Shown piece after piece: positions 1 to 12,000 of a stretch of DNA of 64,000 nt. The notes beneath the pieces were generated by a model that saw only the letters and a list, made by a program, of their open reading frames with translations, was not told the origin of the DNA and ran no database searches. Position 1 is the stretch's first letter. Every line of letters starts with the position of its first letter. Origin of the DNA: Hemerocallis citrina (lineage: Eukaryota; Streptophyta; Magnoliopsida; Asparagales; Asphodelaceae); assembly GCA_017893485.1 (NCBI GenBank), contig CM030366.1, forward strand, positions 200,503,173 through 200,567,172, written 5' to 3'. The translations under genes and the position numbers were made by a program.

Positions 1-564
1 ATTCTCGCTTATTAAATGAGAAATATCTTTTCTATTATCAATTTTTTTTATAAAACATGAGAAAAAGAGAGGAATATTTTTCTATCTCGTTTCAGAACCA
101 ATCACTCCCTTAAAATCACAGTCTACATGTAGAAGTCGGTGACCTCCTTTACTATGTATGTTCGTTATGAAATAATGTAGCTTCAAAAGTTTCGTTTTTC
201 CAATCTCGACATGATAGTATGTGGTGTCTGCACTTACGAATCTTGCTTCTGTTCAACAAATTTGGAAGAGTAAGAAGAAAAAAAAAATTATATTAGACTC
301 GGACTTTCAAAAAGTGGGACAGTTTGGGAAAAAATTCCCAAAAGCAACAGCACTTGCACTTCATACTACAGGTGGCCCCGCACCTTATACCATTTGATCA
401 TATATTTACCAACAAGTCAACAACAACTCTTCATGCTGTTTATTCTCAATGTGGGCTGTTTCTCCTTGACCGTGGGCCCCCTTTTCAATCACACTTTTAC
501 ATTTAATCCCATTCCCATGCATATAATACTTATCAATTCTATTACTTTTTAAACTTAAACATAT

Positions 565-566
<2 letters not shown>
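1..566. other. AT-rich DNA, no gene recognised
   Basis: No coding region with a recognisable domain is seen. The longest ATG-initiated reading frame (324-506, 60 codons) has no familiar motif and no supporting context. The stretch ends at a TA microsatellite. Confidence 0.6.

Positions 567-645
<79 letters not shown>
567..645. repeat. (TA)n microsatellite
   Basis: About 39 uninterrupted TA dinucleotides. Length is likely to vary between individuals and may be imprecise in an assembly. Confidence 0.95.
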
Positions 646-646
<1 letters not shown>

Positions 647-659
647 TATATACTATATG

Positions 660-1194
660 TAAGTTAAGTAGTTTACTAAAAATCAAAAATGTATTATGCA
701 TAAGTAAAATAAATACACACACTCCGAAAAATAAATACGCTCAAATATGTTCGTCGAAAACACGTACGTCGTACGTAAAATTCCGAAATGCTAAAAATCG
801 ATTTTATCAACGGAAAATTATTAAAATATAATCAAAACAATATGAGAAAATTATATTTACCAATTTTATATATTTCATGATGAAATCACTACACGTAGAA
901 AACACGTGCGTTGTACGTAAAAAAAATTATCTTAATCGAAAATAGGGAAAATGAATTTTCGTTTTATAAAAAATAGATTTGAAAATATAAAATAAATAAT
1001 TGGAACCCAGAAATTATCACCTGTGGTGGCGGAAAATATGTAATTAATACGTGCATTGAAAATACGTAAAAATATAGAAATTGAAATATTATATTTTAGT
1101 CGACTGAAAACAATACGTAATGAAAACATGTTACAAAATACACGTGCGTAACACACTAGGACAAAATTGTCATTTCCAATTTTGCAGGGTGTTA
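660..1194 (-). mobile_element. Degenerate antisense LTR fragment related to the 3270-18504 element
   Basis: Read on the minus strand from 1194, the sequence begins TGTAACACCCTGCAAAATTG and continues as a diverged relative of the first ~400 bp of the LTRs at 3270, 9038 and 14802, with shared blocks such as ACGCACGTGT and the conserved T-rich stretches. It is much more diverged than those three LTRs are from each other, so it is an older copy, truncated on the left near the TA microsatellite. It abuts the leftmost recognisable Tat-element sequence, whose 3' LTR is missing. Confidence 0.7.
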
Positions 1195-1233
1195 CAGATC
1201 TTTTCGCGAAACTCGAGGAGTCTATTTCTCTGT

Positions 1234-1240
1234 TATAAAT
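1234..1240 (+). promoter_or_regulatory. TATA box, candidate promoter of the antisense ORF
   Basis: TATAAAT lies about 150 bp upstream of the ATG at 1390 and just before an 18-base poly-C run (1243-1260). The spacing fits a plus-strand promoter for the antisense ORF, but no transcript evidence is available. Confidence 0.45.
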
Positions 1241-1389
1241 CTCCCCCCCCCCCCCCCCCCTCCTTCATTTCCTCACTTGCATTTTTCAATTTTCAAGAAC
1301 AGTGGTTTTCTCTCGTTTGCCGTCAATGACCTTTTCCCGGTGATCTTTCCGTTTGTGCGATATTTTCGGGTTAGTATTTCTGATTCATA

Positions 1390-2740
1390 ATGTCGCGCTC
1401 TCAGTCTGGCTCCGAGGCAAGATCATCGGGCCGTTCCGAGAAGGAAGCTAAGTCACCTTTGACATCTTGGTCCCTGGGCGATTATGAAATCAAGGAGGAG
1501 GTTCTGTGAGAACCAGGGTCGGATGGCGGGGATAAGGTAGTTTTTGTCGTACAACCTTTGAGATTCTGTAGGCCAGGGAAGGAGCCTATGGATGAGGGTG
1601 AGGACGAGGAGGAAGAGGAGGACCCCGAGGGAGAGGGGGATGTTGAGGACGAGGAAGACGAGGAGAAAGATGAGAACGAGGGGGAAGAGGAGGACCCCGA
1701 GGGAGAGGGGGATGTTGGGGACGAGGAGGACGAGGAGTAAGACCCCGAGGGGGACCAGGGGGAGCCCGATCTGGATGTCGGGGGAGACGATGTTCGGGGA
1801 GATGCGGAGGAAGGTACTGCAGGAGGGGTAGCCGAGGGCGAGGGTGATCTCCCACCTCTGCCACCATTGTCAACACCATCTCCGGAGAGGAAGCCTCGTC
1901 CTCGTAGGAGGAAGAGTAAGTGGATCCGTCCGGATAGCCCCCCTATGTCAGATAAATATGGCCCTGGACTGGGGTTTGAGTTTGCCCCCGTCACTTTTAA
2001 AAATCTCGGGTCGATCAGGATGTATCCTGATGATGTTAAGGGTCTCGCTCCGCTCTGCTCCCCTCCGTGCCGAGGGGCGAAAGCCGGGGGAAGATCAGGA
2101 TGGACGGCATCTAGTGTGTCTTGAGGGCGGACTACCTGCACATCCCGAAGGCGGCCTGCTTTATCCCCAAGGAGTTCGAACTCCTGATTTCGAGCCCTGA
2201 TATTCGTCCGACCACCGCTCTTGCGCCTGGCTACTGCATTTTTCCCGATGATGCCTTCATCTCGGGACTTAGGCTGCCGTTGCACCCCTTCATCGAGAGG
2301 GTTTTGAATTGGGCGAAGTTAACCCGATGCAGTACGGTCCCAATTCGTGGAAACATTTGGTCCACTTTATCTTGAAGTGTCAGGAGAAGGGGATCAAACC
2401 GAGGCTTACGTACTTCCACGCTATCTTGGGGATGAGCTCATTAGGTGATGCTGAGGGAATCTTCTATTTTTCGCCGCGACCTCACAAGAAGGTGATGCAC
2501 GGCCATCCGAACTCCATCAAAGGATGGAAGGAGAAGTACTTCATAGTCCGGAGCGAGAAGCCTTGGAGGATTCCAACCTCCTGGAACTTTTTTAAGCCTA
2601 ACCATAAAACCTCCGAAGCACAGCGAGTTGACGGAGAAAGAATGGGCGAAGGTGGAGAAGATTGTTGGGGGCACAGTATAGGGTGGCCTCGAGTGACGGA
2701 GATGCACCTGGCCCGAGCCGGATGAGCCCAGCCGATCCTA
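1390..2740 (+). pseudogene. Tat-element antisense ORF, first exon (putative gypsy-type transposon family)
   Basis: The ATG at 1390 opens a Ser-rich start (MSRSQSGSEARSSGRSEKEA) followed by an in-frame TGA at 1507, an acidic Glu/Asp/Pro repeat (about 1558-1740, ending in TAA) and then a conserved globular part. That part is split over two further frames: 2121-2330 (IPKEFELL, LPLHPFIERVLNWAKL) and 2309-2725 (LVHFILKCQEKGIKPRLTYF, GWKEKYFIV). The pattern resembles the plant putative gypsy-type transposon family found as antisense ORFs in Tat elements; its function is unknown. A short intron (GTATGT donor at 2741, GCAG acceptor ending 2814) follows. Two nonsense codons and at least two frameshifts make it a pseudogene. 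Family assignment is from memory of the motif pattern. Confidence 0.7.
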
Positions 2741-2814
2741 GTATGTTTTTGTTCTGAATTTTCCTATCTTTCTGCCTTCGTGTTAACATTTACTTCTTTT
2801 CTTTTGTTTTGCAG

Positions 2815-3269
2815 AGATGACGGCCAAGCAGCTTGACAACAGCCAGGCTTTGTTGGTCGTTGCCGCCAAGAGGAGGGTGGATAAGGAAAAGAAGGCGGAG
2901 CAGGAAAAGATGGCTGCCCAAGACGCGGGGTCCAGCAAAGGGCCGGCCTCGGAAACGGTGGAGCAGTCCTCGAAGAGGGCGAAGAAGCAGCACCACACGC
3001 CGAGGGCGTCTAGGGAAGCGGGGGGAAGCTCCGGTAGCAGAAAGGCCTCCAAGGTCCCGGAGCAGAGGCTTCCCCCACCTCGGCCCAGTGTCGAGCAGAT
3101 GGTCGGGCAACAGGGCCTAAGGCCGCATGCCCCAGATTGGGGGGTTCTCACAGGGGATTCCTTGCTTGAGGGTCCAGTGGCCATAGAGGTGGTCAGGAAC
3201 ATCGCCACAGAGCGAGATCGAATGGCTCTGGCTATGCAAACGTCTGATATGGCCTTTATGAGGTGGTCT
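2815..3269 (+). pseudogene. Tat antisense ORF, second exon, 5' part, interrupted by insertion
   Basis: After the intron acceptor the frame reads MTAKQLDNSQALLVVAAKRR and runs 151 codons as a Lys/Glu/Ala-rich, coiled-coil-like and then Ser/Pro-rich segment, ending in MQTSDMAFMRWS at exactly the point where the LTR array inserts. The last five bases, GGTCT (3265-3269), recur at 18505-18509 after the array, so the exon resumes at 18510. The segment itself is open; the break is the 15.2-kb insertion. Confidence 0.7.
3265..3269. repeat. Left target-site duplication GGTCT
   Basis: GGTCT directly precedes TGTAACACCC of LTR1 and is repeated directly after the last LTR at 18505-18509. A 5-bp duplication is what Ty3/gypsy-type integrase makes. 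Confidence 0.9.
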
Positions 3270-6200
3270 TGTAACACCCCGCAAAATTGGAATTACAATT
3301 TTGCCCCTGGGTGTTACGCACGTATATTTTTGTAATGTGTTTCACTACATATTTTGGATTCGTATTATTTATACATTTTCCGTATTGATTTCAGTCTACT
3401 AAAATATAATATTTCAATCCCTGGGATTTACGTGCTTTTTACGTATTTTGATGTACGTGTTTCCACCACTACGTACAATGTTTTCTATAGGTTTAAATTA
3501 TTTATTTTTATGTATTTAAACCCATTTTATAAAACTAAAATTTATTTTTCCCTTATTTTGATTAAAATGCATTTGTCAATTTTTTCTGCACGTATGGTGC
3601 ACGTGCAAATTTTTATTCTTATTTTGCTACTCTCATTTTAATATTTTTAGCATGCATTAGTTTTATTTAACCTTTCTTTTGATCCATGGACCTATAAACT
3701 AAAATGTAGCCCATTAGGAGAGGAGCCCACTAAATAATTAAATAAATTAATTAGTAATGGGCCCATGTAGCAAGTCCATTATTAAAATCACATTTTTAGT
3801 TAAACATGTACTAATACATGACAAGTTACAAGTATTAGTACATATTTAGAGTTATAGAAATGTGTTCATATTTGTTTGTGCATGTGTGCATGCACACACA
3901 AATGTATTTGGACCATTTTGTAGGCTAGGGGGTGACCGGTTTTCATGAAGGGAGAGAGAGAAGTGAAGCTTTATGTTCATGAAGAGTGGGGAGATGAAAG
4001 GTTGTAAGTTTTAGGAGTTAGGAAAGTGGAGAGTTGTAGAATAAATTTGAAGAATTATTAGGGTGGAATTTTTGCACTTTAGACCCTCCCAAAATCCTAT
4101 AAATAGAGCCCTCATTTCCTACCTTTATCTTGCACCAAAAACACTATCAAAAGAAAGAAAAGAAAAAAAAAGAAAGAGAGAAGAGAGTTTTGTGCTTGGA
4201 GGCAATTGCTAGGAGGAGAAGCCTTACTAGGAGCTAGGAATCCTTGGAGCTAGAAGAAGTGTCCCATCCTTCCCTTCAATTGTTCAAGCTTCAATAAGGT
4301 GGGTGGTCTCTATATTTTCTAATTCATTGGTTAATCATGCTAGAATATGATAGTATTAAAATAGACCGATTTGTTGTGATGTGGGCGTTCTCCTACTTTC
4401 TAATTTTTTTGAATGTACATGCTAATAAAAGTGAATGAGTAGTTTTGATAAAATAGAATAACTATACTATGATTGTGGTGAGATTAATAGTGAATCATGC
4501 TATGTTGACAAATAGATTAACAATGTGTTAGTAGGTGATCCTATGCTTTCTAATTGTAGAAATTGTATGCTAATTATTTTATATGACTAGTATGAATTGA
4601 ATGTGATGAGAAATGTGTAGGTAAAATCCATGCTAGCAACGATCTTGTTGAGGTTTAGTGAATATTTGATTACCATGCTAATTAAAAGGGTTCAACTAAA
4701 GAATTAATCATATGAATCATATTAGAGTGTTTGCAAATTTTATGTTTGTCGAATATGTGATTTTTTTTCTTTTATGAGAAATTGTTAAAGAATGTTATAT
4801 TTCGACATATACTTTAGAGACATGATGATTAAGAAAGAAAAAGAAAAGAGAAGAATAATTTTTGTTATTACATGTCGACATATGTCGAAAATACAAACTT
4901 TTGCATGAAAGAATTTCTTTGAGATATCCATGGTTGATTAAGAGACATGTTTGATTTTAGCACAAATTTTAATTAGTATAATGATGGATATAAACTAGTT
5001 TTAAGAAACATGATCCTTAATTTTCGAGTTTGGGAAGAAATGCAAATTTTTGTAAAGAAAGGAAAAATCTATTTTTGAAAATGAAGATAGATTATAAAAA
5101 TAAATTTGAATTTACTTGATTATTATTTCTTGATTTCATCTCAGTCCAAAAGTGAGATTTATTCAAATGTCCTAAATGATTGGATTATTGGGTGAACAAG
5201 TGTTATTAAAAGAAACCAAATTCAAAATAATATTAACAAAAATACATTAATACAACTTCTAAACAGAAAATATAATTGGACTTATTGGTTAGCCAGTGAA
5301 TACTATTTATAAGAGGTGTTGGGTTCGAAATTTGTTGCCACCATTTTCTTTTATTTTATTTTGTTTCTCTCAAAAACTGCTTATTTATGGAAGTTACTGA
5401 CTTTGGAAAGAAACAAATATTATTCACTCTTTCTTATTAAGTTGCACAAAGAATTTACTAAGAATAGTTTAATTTCTTATCTTGTATTTTTTTAAAGTGG
5501 CAAATGCACTTTGTTTCCAAAATTATTATTTTGAATAAATAATTCTTTTGAATAAAAGAAAAATATGTAACATGATTATCTCGTTATAAACAATCCCTTT
5601 TGTTGAGTAAGAATGCTAAATGAGATTAAAAGTTTGTGTGAATTCATATAAAGGAAATAAATTATTTATAATTGTTTGACTTGACAAGATCATGTAAATA
5701 TGTTTAATTGTTGACGAGATCATGTAAATATGCTTGTTTGTAGTCGCGAACTTTTATGTGATTAATTTTTCCCAAAAAGAGATTTGGATTTATGCCATAG
5801 TCTCATGAAAAGAATTGATGTCTTAGAAAGATAGTGAATGAATTGAATGATGCTAACAAGACATACACCAAGTTGTGAATAGTTTGAAGATAAAGAATAC
5901 TTTGAGTTAAGAGATGATTATTAAAGGGTATGTGTACCCATGTTTCTTGTACATGAAAGATTTATGATTTAGAATTAGTAAGACCTCTGTTACCGGTAAC
6001 TTTGAAAGAAAGATTTTGAGACTTGATTTTGAGATAATGCTGTCGGGCGATCTCGTATTTTTGTGAACAAATCCGGTATGAGGTAAAACTGATTCTAGGG
6101 TGATAACATATTCATGTCTTGAACTAAAAATAATTAGGCACTTAGGTGAAGATGTAACAGACTTGTGCAAACGTAAATGGGTGCTTCTATATAGTCGGCG

Positions 6201-7024
6201 GTGGATCTCCGTGGCTATAGACCCAGTTGGTGGACTGTGGTTGCTTCGTAGGAGATGGACTGTATTTTATCCGGGACTTAGGGTAGTCAGCAGATGTTTA
6301 CCATACTCCAAAGAATATGTATATACCGGGGCTAGAGGGGCATTTACGGGATTATTCTCACGATATAATAGCCAGGGAGGCTGGGATCTGTTATTATAGC
6401 CAGGGAAGCTAGCCAGGGAGGCTGAGATCCGTATCTGTGAAATAACTCTAAAACTTGTTTTATTACTGGGTAGTCTCATAGCGAGGGTCGAACCCTTCAA
6501 TATGGAGTACGTAGGCACTTGCCCTCAGACCTATGTAGTATGGGATGCATAGAATCTGAACAAGTGTGCATTAGTGTCATCCTAGTGTAGAATTGTGTGC
6601 ATTAGGCATTAAGGCATGACATACACTTATAATTAGAATAATCACCCTTGACACTTTACTTGTTCATTCAATCTTTTTTTGTGATTTGTTAAAGTATGAG
6701 ATCGTTATACTATTCCCGGCATAGAGAGGATAGCCGTGTATAACATTTTGTCAGTTGTAAGTAACTGACGAGCCTACAGATTAACATGCAGGTAAAGGAC
6801 CATTCATGAAGCTATAAAGTGGATATGCTGATGCTGCTTTATTTTAAAGATGTTGTAAATGTTTTAATGTAAATTTCATTCTTCCGTTGTGTAAAACCAA
6901 GTTGTAATTGAATTCTGATGTATTATTGAAAAAGTTTTAAATTTTCCTTGTAAAATTGTACGAAGTGAAGTAAAGATCCTGTGAAATTTCGAATTTATCC
7001 TTATTTAAAATTCGGGGTGTTACA
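3270..7024 (+). repeat. LTR1 of the three-LTR element (3755 bp)
   Basis: Begins TGTAACACCCCG and ends CGGGGTGTTACA, giving short inverted termini. A TATAAATA box sits about 830 bp in, so U3 is short relative to a very long R/U5. By eye the first ~400 bp differ from LTR2 at several percent while long central stretches are nearly identical. Confidence 0.92.
4098..4105 (+). promoter_or_regulatory. TATA box of LTR1
   Basis: TATAAATA inside CCTATAAATAGAGCCC, conserved in all three LTRs, followed about 30 bp on by a CACCAAAAACACTATCAA segment that is a plausible transcription start area. Confidence 0.65.
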
Positions 7025-7026
7025 GA

Positions 7027-7038
7027 TGGTATCAGAGC
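7027..7038 (+). promoter_or_regulatory. Primer-binding site 1 (initiator tRNA-Met)
   Basis: TGGTATCAGAGC, two bases after the LTR1 end, is the complement of the 3' end of plant initiator tRNA-Met and would prime minus-strand DNA synthesis. Confidence 0.92.
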
Positions 7039-7513
7039 ATGCTTCACAAGTAGTATAAGTTTATAAGGAACGATAAAAAGGGACGATAAATTTGGGAACA
7101 AGCTAAAGGAGTCCTTCTGTCAACCGGGTGTAAACAGCCCTAAGCGACACGGTATTTAAGCGTCTTCGGACCACCGCTAGCTGGGAACCGACTCTTACAG
7201 CTAACCCAAATAAATCAGAACTTGATAGACTAAAGATTTGTTTAGGAAGTAAGATCATTAACTATAGTTTAGAACCCGTGACACCTTATTGAGTAGTTAC
7301 AATATTATTCCTACAGACACTAGAGTGTGAGTTTCAGTCTATAGAGATTTAAATGTAAGTGATTTACATTTGTGTTGCTCTATGCACTGATGTTTTCTCT
7401 CCATTTTCTTTGGATGGCTGGAGTCGTGAAGGGAGTAGTTATTGACTTCATTCATGATATTCTCCTCGTATACATTAATATGAGAGTGTATGCGAGCACA
7501 TTTTTCCCTGGGT

Positions 7514-7540
7514 ATCAGAGTGGCGCAGTGGAAGCGTGGT
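7514..7540 (+). other. Segment resembling the 5' half of initiator tRNA-Met
   Basis: The 27 bases starting ATCAGAGTGGCGCAGTGGAA match the first 27 bases of plant initiator tRNA-Met with one difference, judged from memory of the tRNA. The match fades before the anticodon and no T-arm follows, so it is not a tRNA gene. It includes the acceptor 5' strand, D-arm and A-box region. GATACC at 7561 partly complements the GGTATC just upstream. Confidence 0.65.
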
Positions 7541-9024
7541 TGGCTTAGACCGTCATTCATGATACCTTGCACACCTCCCTCTCAAATTATTTTTGTAGAT
7601 CATTATAATGCTACTTTCTACATATTCAATATTTTTCAAATAAATATTTTCTTATGTTATTAAATCATTTGAATATTTATTATTTGTCTATCTTCCTTAG
7701 TCTTGATATTTTAAACTCGTTTTTCAAACTTAAAATTTTATCTTTCATGTATTTATGTCACTTTATATTTACCCGTTTATATCTAATATTACTTTACGAA
7801 TTTTTCAAGTTTTAAATTACCGTTTATTAAGTTAATATTGCAACCACTATTTTTCTTCATTTATTATTTTGGATTTTTCTTATGAAATTTTCTTATGTAC
7901 TCTCATTTTATATGATCTGATTTCTATGATACTATATTATCTTATCCTATATGTTCTTAACAAGATTGAAATTTTTCTACCTATATAAATATGACCTAAC
8001 ATTTGTTTTATTGTCTACACTAGGTACTATTATTATTGCATACTTGTTTTGATTTTTAATCGCTACTCATTACTTTTTATAGTTTTACACATCTTTAATA
8101 TAATGTATATACTCACTATTTATACATTATCTTTTCTCAAATGTAAACTGTCTTTACACTCTTAGTTATTACTTATATTCTTCCAATGATCTATATATAT
8201 ATATCATATATTTCAATATTCTTATTATACATATCATTTTACCCTCATCTAATTACTACATTAATATTTTTGCATATACTTGTTTATGTCTATTGTCCTA
8301 ATTTGCTACACTATATAGTTATTGTTTTCAATTGTGTTTTCATCTCGTGTATGTGCTTTACACTATTTTGTCTTAATGTTATAAAATATTTTCATCACTA
8401 CAAAATTTTACATATTCAAAAGTATTTCGACGTATGCCTTTTATTTTTTTCAAATTGTGTGTATAATTGTTATAGTTACCTTACAAACTATTTTATTAAT
8501 TGGTATACAAAGTCATTTTATGTTATTAATACTTTCAACAAAGTCTTATTCCCATTTATTTTTCCAAAATCTTATTCAATGGTCATGTTTTAAATTGCAA
8601 ATCTTGCGAATTTTCTACCGTTTATTACAATGATAAATTTTTCTAAATTACCTATTGACCATATTTTCTTCACCACATTGTTTTCCGAACAATTTCGAAG
8701 GTAACGACTTAATTGACTTTACCCTTTTATCTAATAGCTTACCTAACACTATTTGTATACGAAAATTTCTCTCAAACTATTCTGTCCCTTGTCATGTTTC
8801 ATTTCTTATGTCATTTTCCTAATTTTCTTATTCTGTCTTGTAACATCTTAATATTCATAGTCTTCTTATAAAGAGTTTGTCTTGTTTTTATTTTTATTTT
8901 TTTTCCTTGTTGCGTATACTACATTTATTTTTTTTAAGTTGCAGTTTTCTAAATACAAATATTTTCAGTCACATGTACAAAATACAATCTTTACCCTAGC
9001 GAGTTCCGGGGACGGAACTACTCT

Positions 9025-9037
9025 AAGGGCGGGAGAG
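9025..9037 (+). promoter_or_regulatory. Polypurine tract 1
   Basis: AAGGGCGGGAGAG directly precedes LTR2, the position of the plus-strand primer. One pyrimidine interrupts it; the second copy at 14789 is uninterrupted. Confidence 0.8.
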
Positions 9038-12000
9038 TGTAACACCCCGCAAAATTGGAATTACAATTTTGCCCCTGGGTGTTACGCACATATATTTTTG
9101 TAACGTGTTTCACTACATATTTTGGATTCGTATTATTTATACATTTTCCGTATTGATTTCAGTCAACTAAAATATAATATTTCAATCCCTGGAATTTACG
9201 TGCTTTTTACGTGTTTTGATGCACGTGTTTCCACCACTACATAAAATGTTTTCTATAGGTTTAAATTATTTATTCTTATGTATTTAAACCCATTTTATAA
9301 AACTGAAATTTATTTTCCCCCTATTTTGATTAAAATGCATTTGTCAATTTTTTCTGCACGTATGGTGCACGTGCAAATTTTTATTCTCATTTTGCTACTC
9401 TCATTTTAATATTTTTAGCATGCATTAGTTTTATTTAGCCTTTCTTTTGATCCATGGACCTATAAACTAAAATGTAGCCCATTAGGAGAGGAGCCCACTA
9501 AATAATTAAATAAATTAATTAGTAATGGGCCCATGTAGCAAGCCCATTATTAAAATCACATTTTAGTTAAACATGTACTAATACATGACAAGTTACAAGT
9601 ATTAGTACACATTTAGAGTTATAGAAATGTGTTCATATTTGTTTGTGCATGTGTGCATGCACACACAAATGTATTTGGACCATTTTGTGGGCTAGGGGGG
9701 TGACCGGTTTTCATGAAGGGAGAGAGAGAAGTGGAGCTTTATGTTCATGAAGAGTGGGGAGATGAAAGGTTGTAAGTTTTAGGAGTTAGGAAAGTGGAGA
9801 GTTGTAGAATAAATTTGAAGAATTATTAGGGTGGAATTTTTGCACTTTAGACCCTCCCAAAATTCTATAAATAGAGCCCCCATTTCCTACCTTTATCTTG
9901 CACCAAAAACACTATCAATAGAAAGAAAAGAAAAAAGAAAAAAAAAGAGAGAAGAGAGTTTTGTGCTTGGAGGCAATTGCTAGGAGGAGAAGCCTTACTA
10001 GGAGCTAGGAATCCTTGGAGCTAGAAGAAGTGTCCCATCCTTCCCTTCAATTGTTCAAGCTTCAATAAGGTGGGTGGTTTCTATATTTTCTAATTCATTG
10101 GTTAATCATGCTAGAATATGATAGTATTAAAATAGACCGATTTGTTGTGATGTGGGCGTTCTCCTACTTTCAAATTTTTTTGAATGTACATGCTAATAAA
10201 AGTGAATGAGTAGTTTTGATAAAATAGAATAACTATACTATGATTGTGGTGAGATTAATAGTGAATCATGCTATGTTGACAAATAGATTAACAATGTGTT
10301 AGTGGGTGATCCTATGCTTTCTAATTGTAGAAATTGTATGCTAATTATTTTATATGACTAGTATGAATTGAATGTGATGAGAAATGTGTAGGTAAAATCC
10401 ATGCTAGCAACGATCTTGTTGAGGTTTAGTGAATATTTGATTACCATGCTAATTAAAAGGGTTCAACTAAAGAATTAATCATATGAATCATATTAGAGTG
10501 TTTGCAAATTTTATGTTTGTCGAATATGTGATTTTTTTTCTTTTATGAGAAATTGTTAAAGAATGTTATATTTCGACATATACTTTAGAGACATGATGAT
10601 TAAGAAAGAAAAAGAAAAGAGAAGAATAATTTTTGTTATTACATGTCGACATATGTCGAAAATACAAACTTTTGCATGAAAGAATTTCTTTGAGATATCC
10701 ATGGTTGATTAAGAGACATGTTTGATTTTAGCACAAATTTTAATTAGTATAATGATGGATATAAACTAGTTTTAAGAAACATGATCCTTAATTTTCGAGT
10801 TTGGGAAGAAATGCAAATTTTTGTAAAGAAAGGAAAAATCTATTTTTGAAAATGAAGATAGATTATAAAAATAAATTTGAATTTACTTGATTATTATTTC
10901 TTGATTTCATCTCAGTCCAAAAGTGAGATTTATTCAAATGTCCTAAATGATTGGATTATTGGGTGAACAAGTGTTATTAAAAGAAACCAAATTCAAAATA
11001 ATATTAACAAAAATACATTAATACAACTTCTAAACAGAAAATATAATTGGACTTATTGGTTAGCTAGTGAATACTATTTATAAGAGGTGTTGGGTTCGAA
11101 ACTTGTTGCCACCATTTTCTTTTATTTTATTTTTGTTTCTCTCAAAAACTGCTTATTTATGGAAGTTACTGACTTTGGAAAGAAACAAATATTATTCACT
11201 CTTTCTTATTAAGTTGCACAAAGAATTTACTAAGAATAGTTTAATTTCTTATCTTGTATTTTTTTAAAGTGGCAAATGCACTTTGTTTCCAAAATTATTA
11301 TTTTGAATAAATAATTCTTTTGAATAAAAGAAAAATATGTAACATGATTATCTCGTTATAAACAATCCCTTTTGTTGAGTAAGAATGCTAAATGAGATTA
11401 AAAGTTTGTGTGAATTCATATAAAGTTTGGAAATAAATTATTTATAATTGTTTGACTTGACAAGATCATGTAAATATGTTTAATTGTTGACGAGATCATG
11501 TAAATATGCTTGTTTGTAGTCGCGAACTTTTATGTGATTAATTTTTCCCAAAAAGAGATTTGGATTTATGCCATAGTCTCATGAAAAGAATTGATGTCTT
11601 AGAAAGATAGTGAATGAATTGAATGATGCTAACAAGACATACACCAAGTTGTGAATAGTTTGAAGATAAAGAATACTTTGAGTTAAGAGATGATTATTAA
11701 AGGGTATGTGTACCCATGTTTCTTGTACATGAAAGATTTATGATTTAGAATTAGTAAGACCTCTGTTACCGGTAACTTTGAAAGAAAGATTTTGAGACTT
11801 GATTTTGAGATAATGCCGTCGGGCGATCTCGTATTTTTGTGAACAAATCCGGTATGAGGTAAAACTGATTCTAGGGTGATAACATATTCATGTCTTGAAC
11901 TAAAAATAATTAGGCACTTAGGTGAAGATGTAACAGACTTGTGCAAACGTAAATGGGTGCTTCTATATAGTCGGCGGTGGATCTCCGTGGCTATAGACCC

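Larger units (their letters stand above)
7025..9037 (+). mobile_element. Internal domain 1 of the three-LTR element, non-coding
   Basis: 2013 bp between LTR1 and LTR2. It holds a PBS at the left, a purine tract at the right, a segment resembling the 5' half of initiator tRNA-Met and otherwise very AT-rich DNA. The only sizeable frame (8186-8593, 135 codons, Tyr/Phe/Ile-rich) looks like an accident of base composition. Confidence 0.85.

Noticed and set aside
1482..2285. 267-codon minus-strand Ser/Pro-rich frame
   Set aside because: Opposite-strand shadow of the acidic, GAG/GGA-rich antisense ORF; no domain and wrong strand for a plausible start.
5907..6170. 87-codon frame kept in all three LTRs (also 11683-11946 and 17399-17662)
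   Set aside because: Preserved because the LTRs are near identical; no domain, and adjacent opposite-strand frames are kept equally well.
8186..8593. 135-codon Tyr/Phe/Ile-rich frame in both internal domains (second at 13950-14357)
   Set aside because: Composition follows the AT-rich DNA. Two recent copies cannot show selection.
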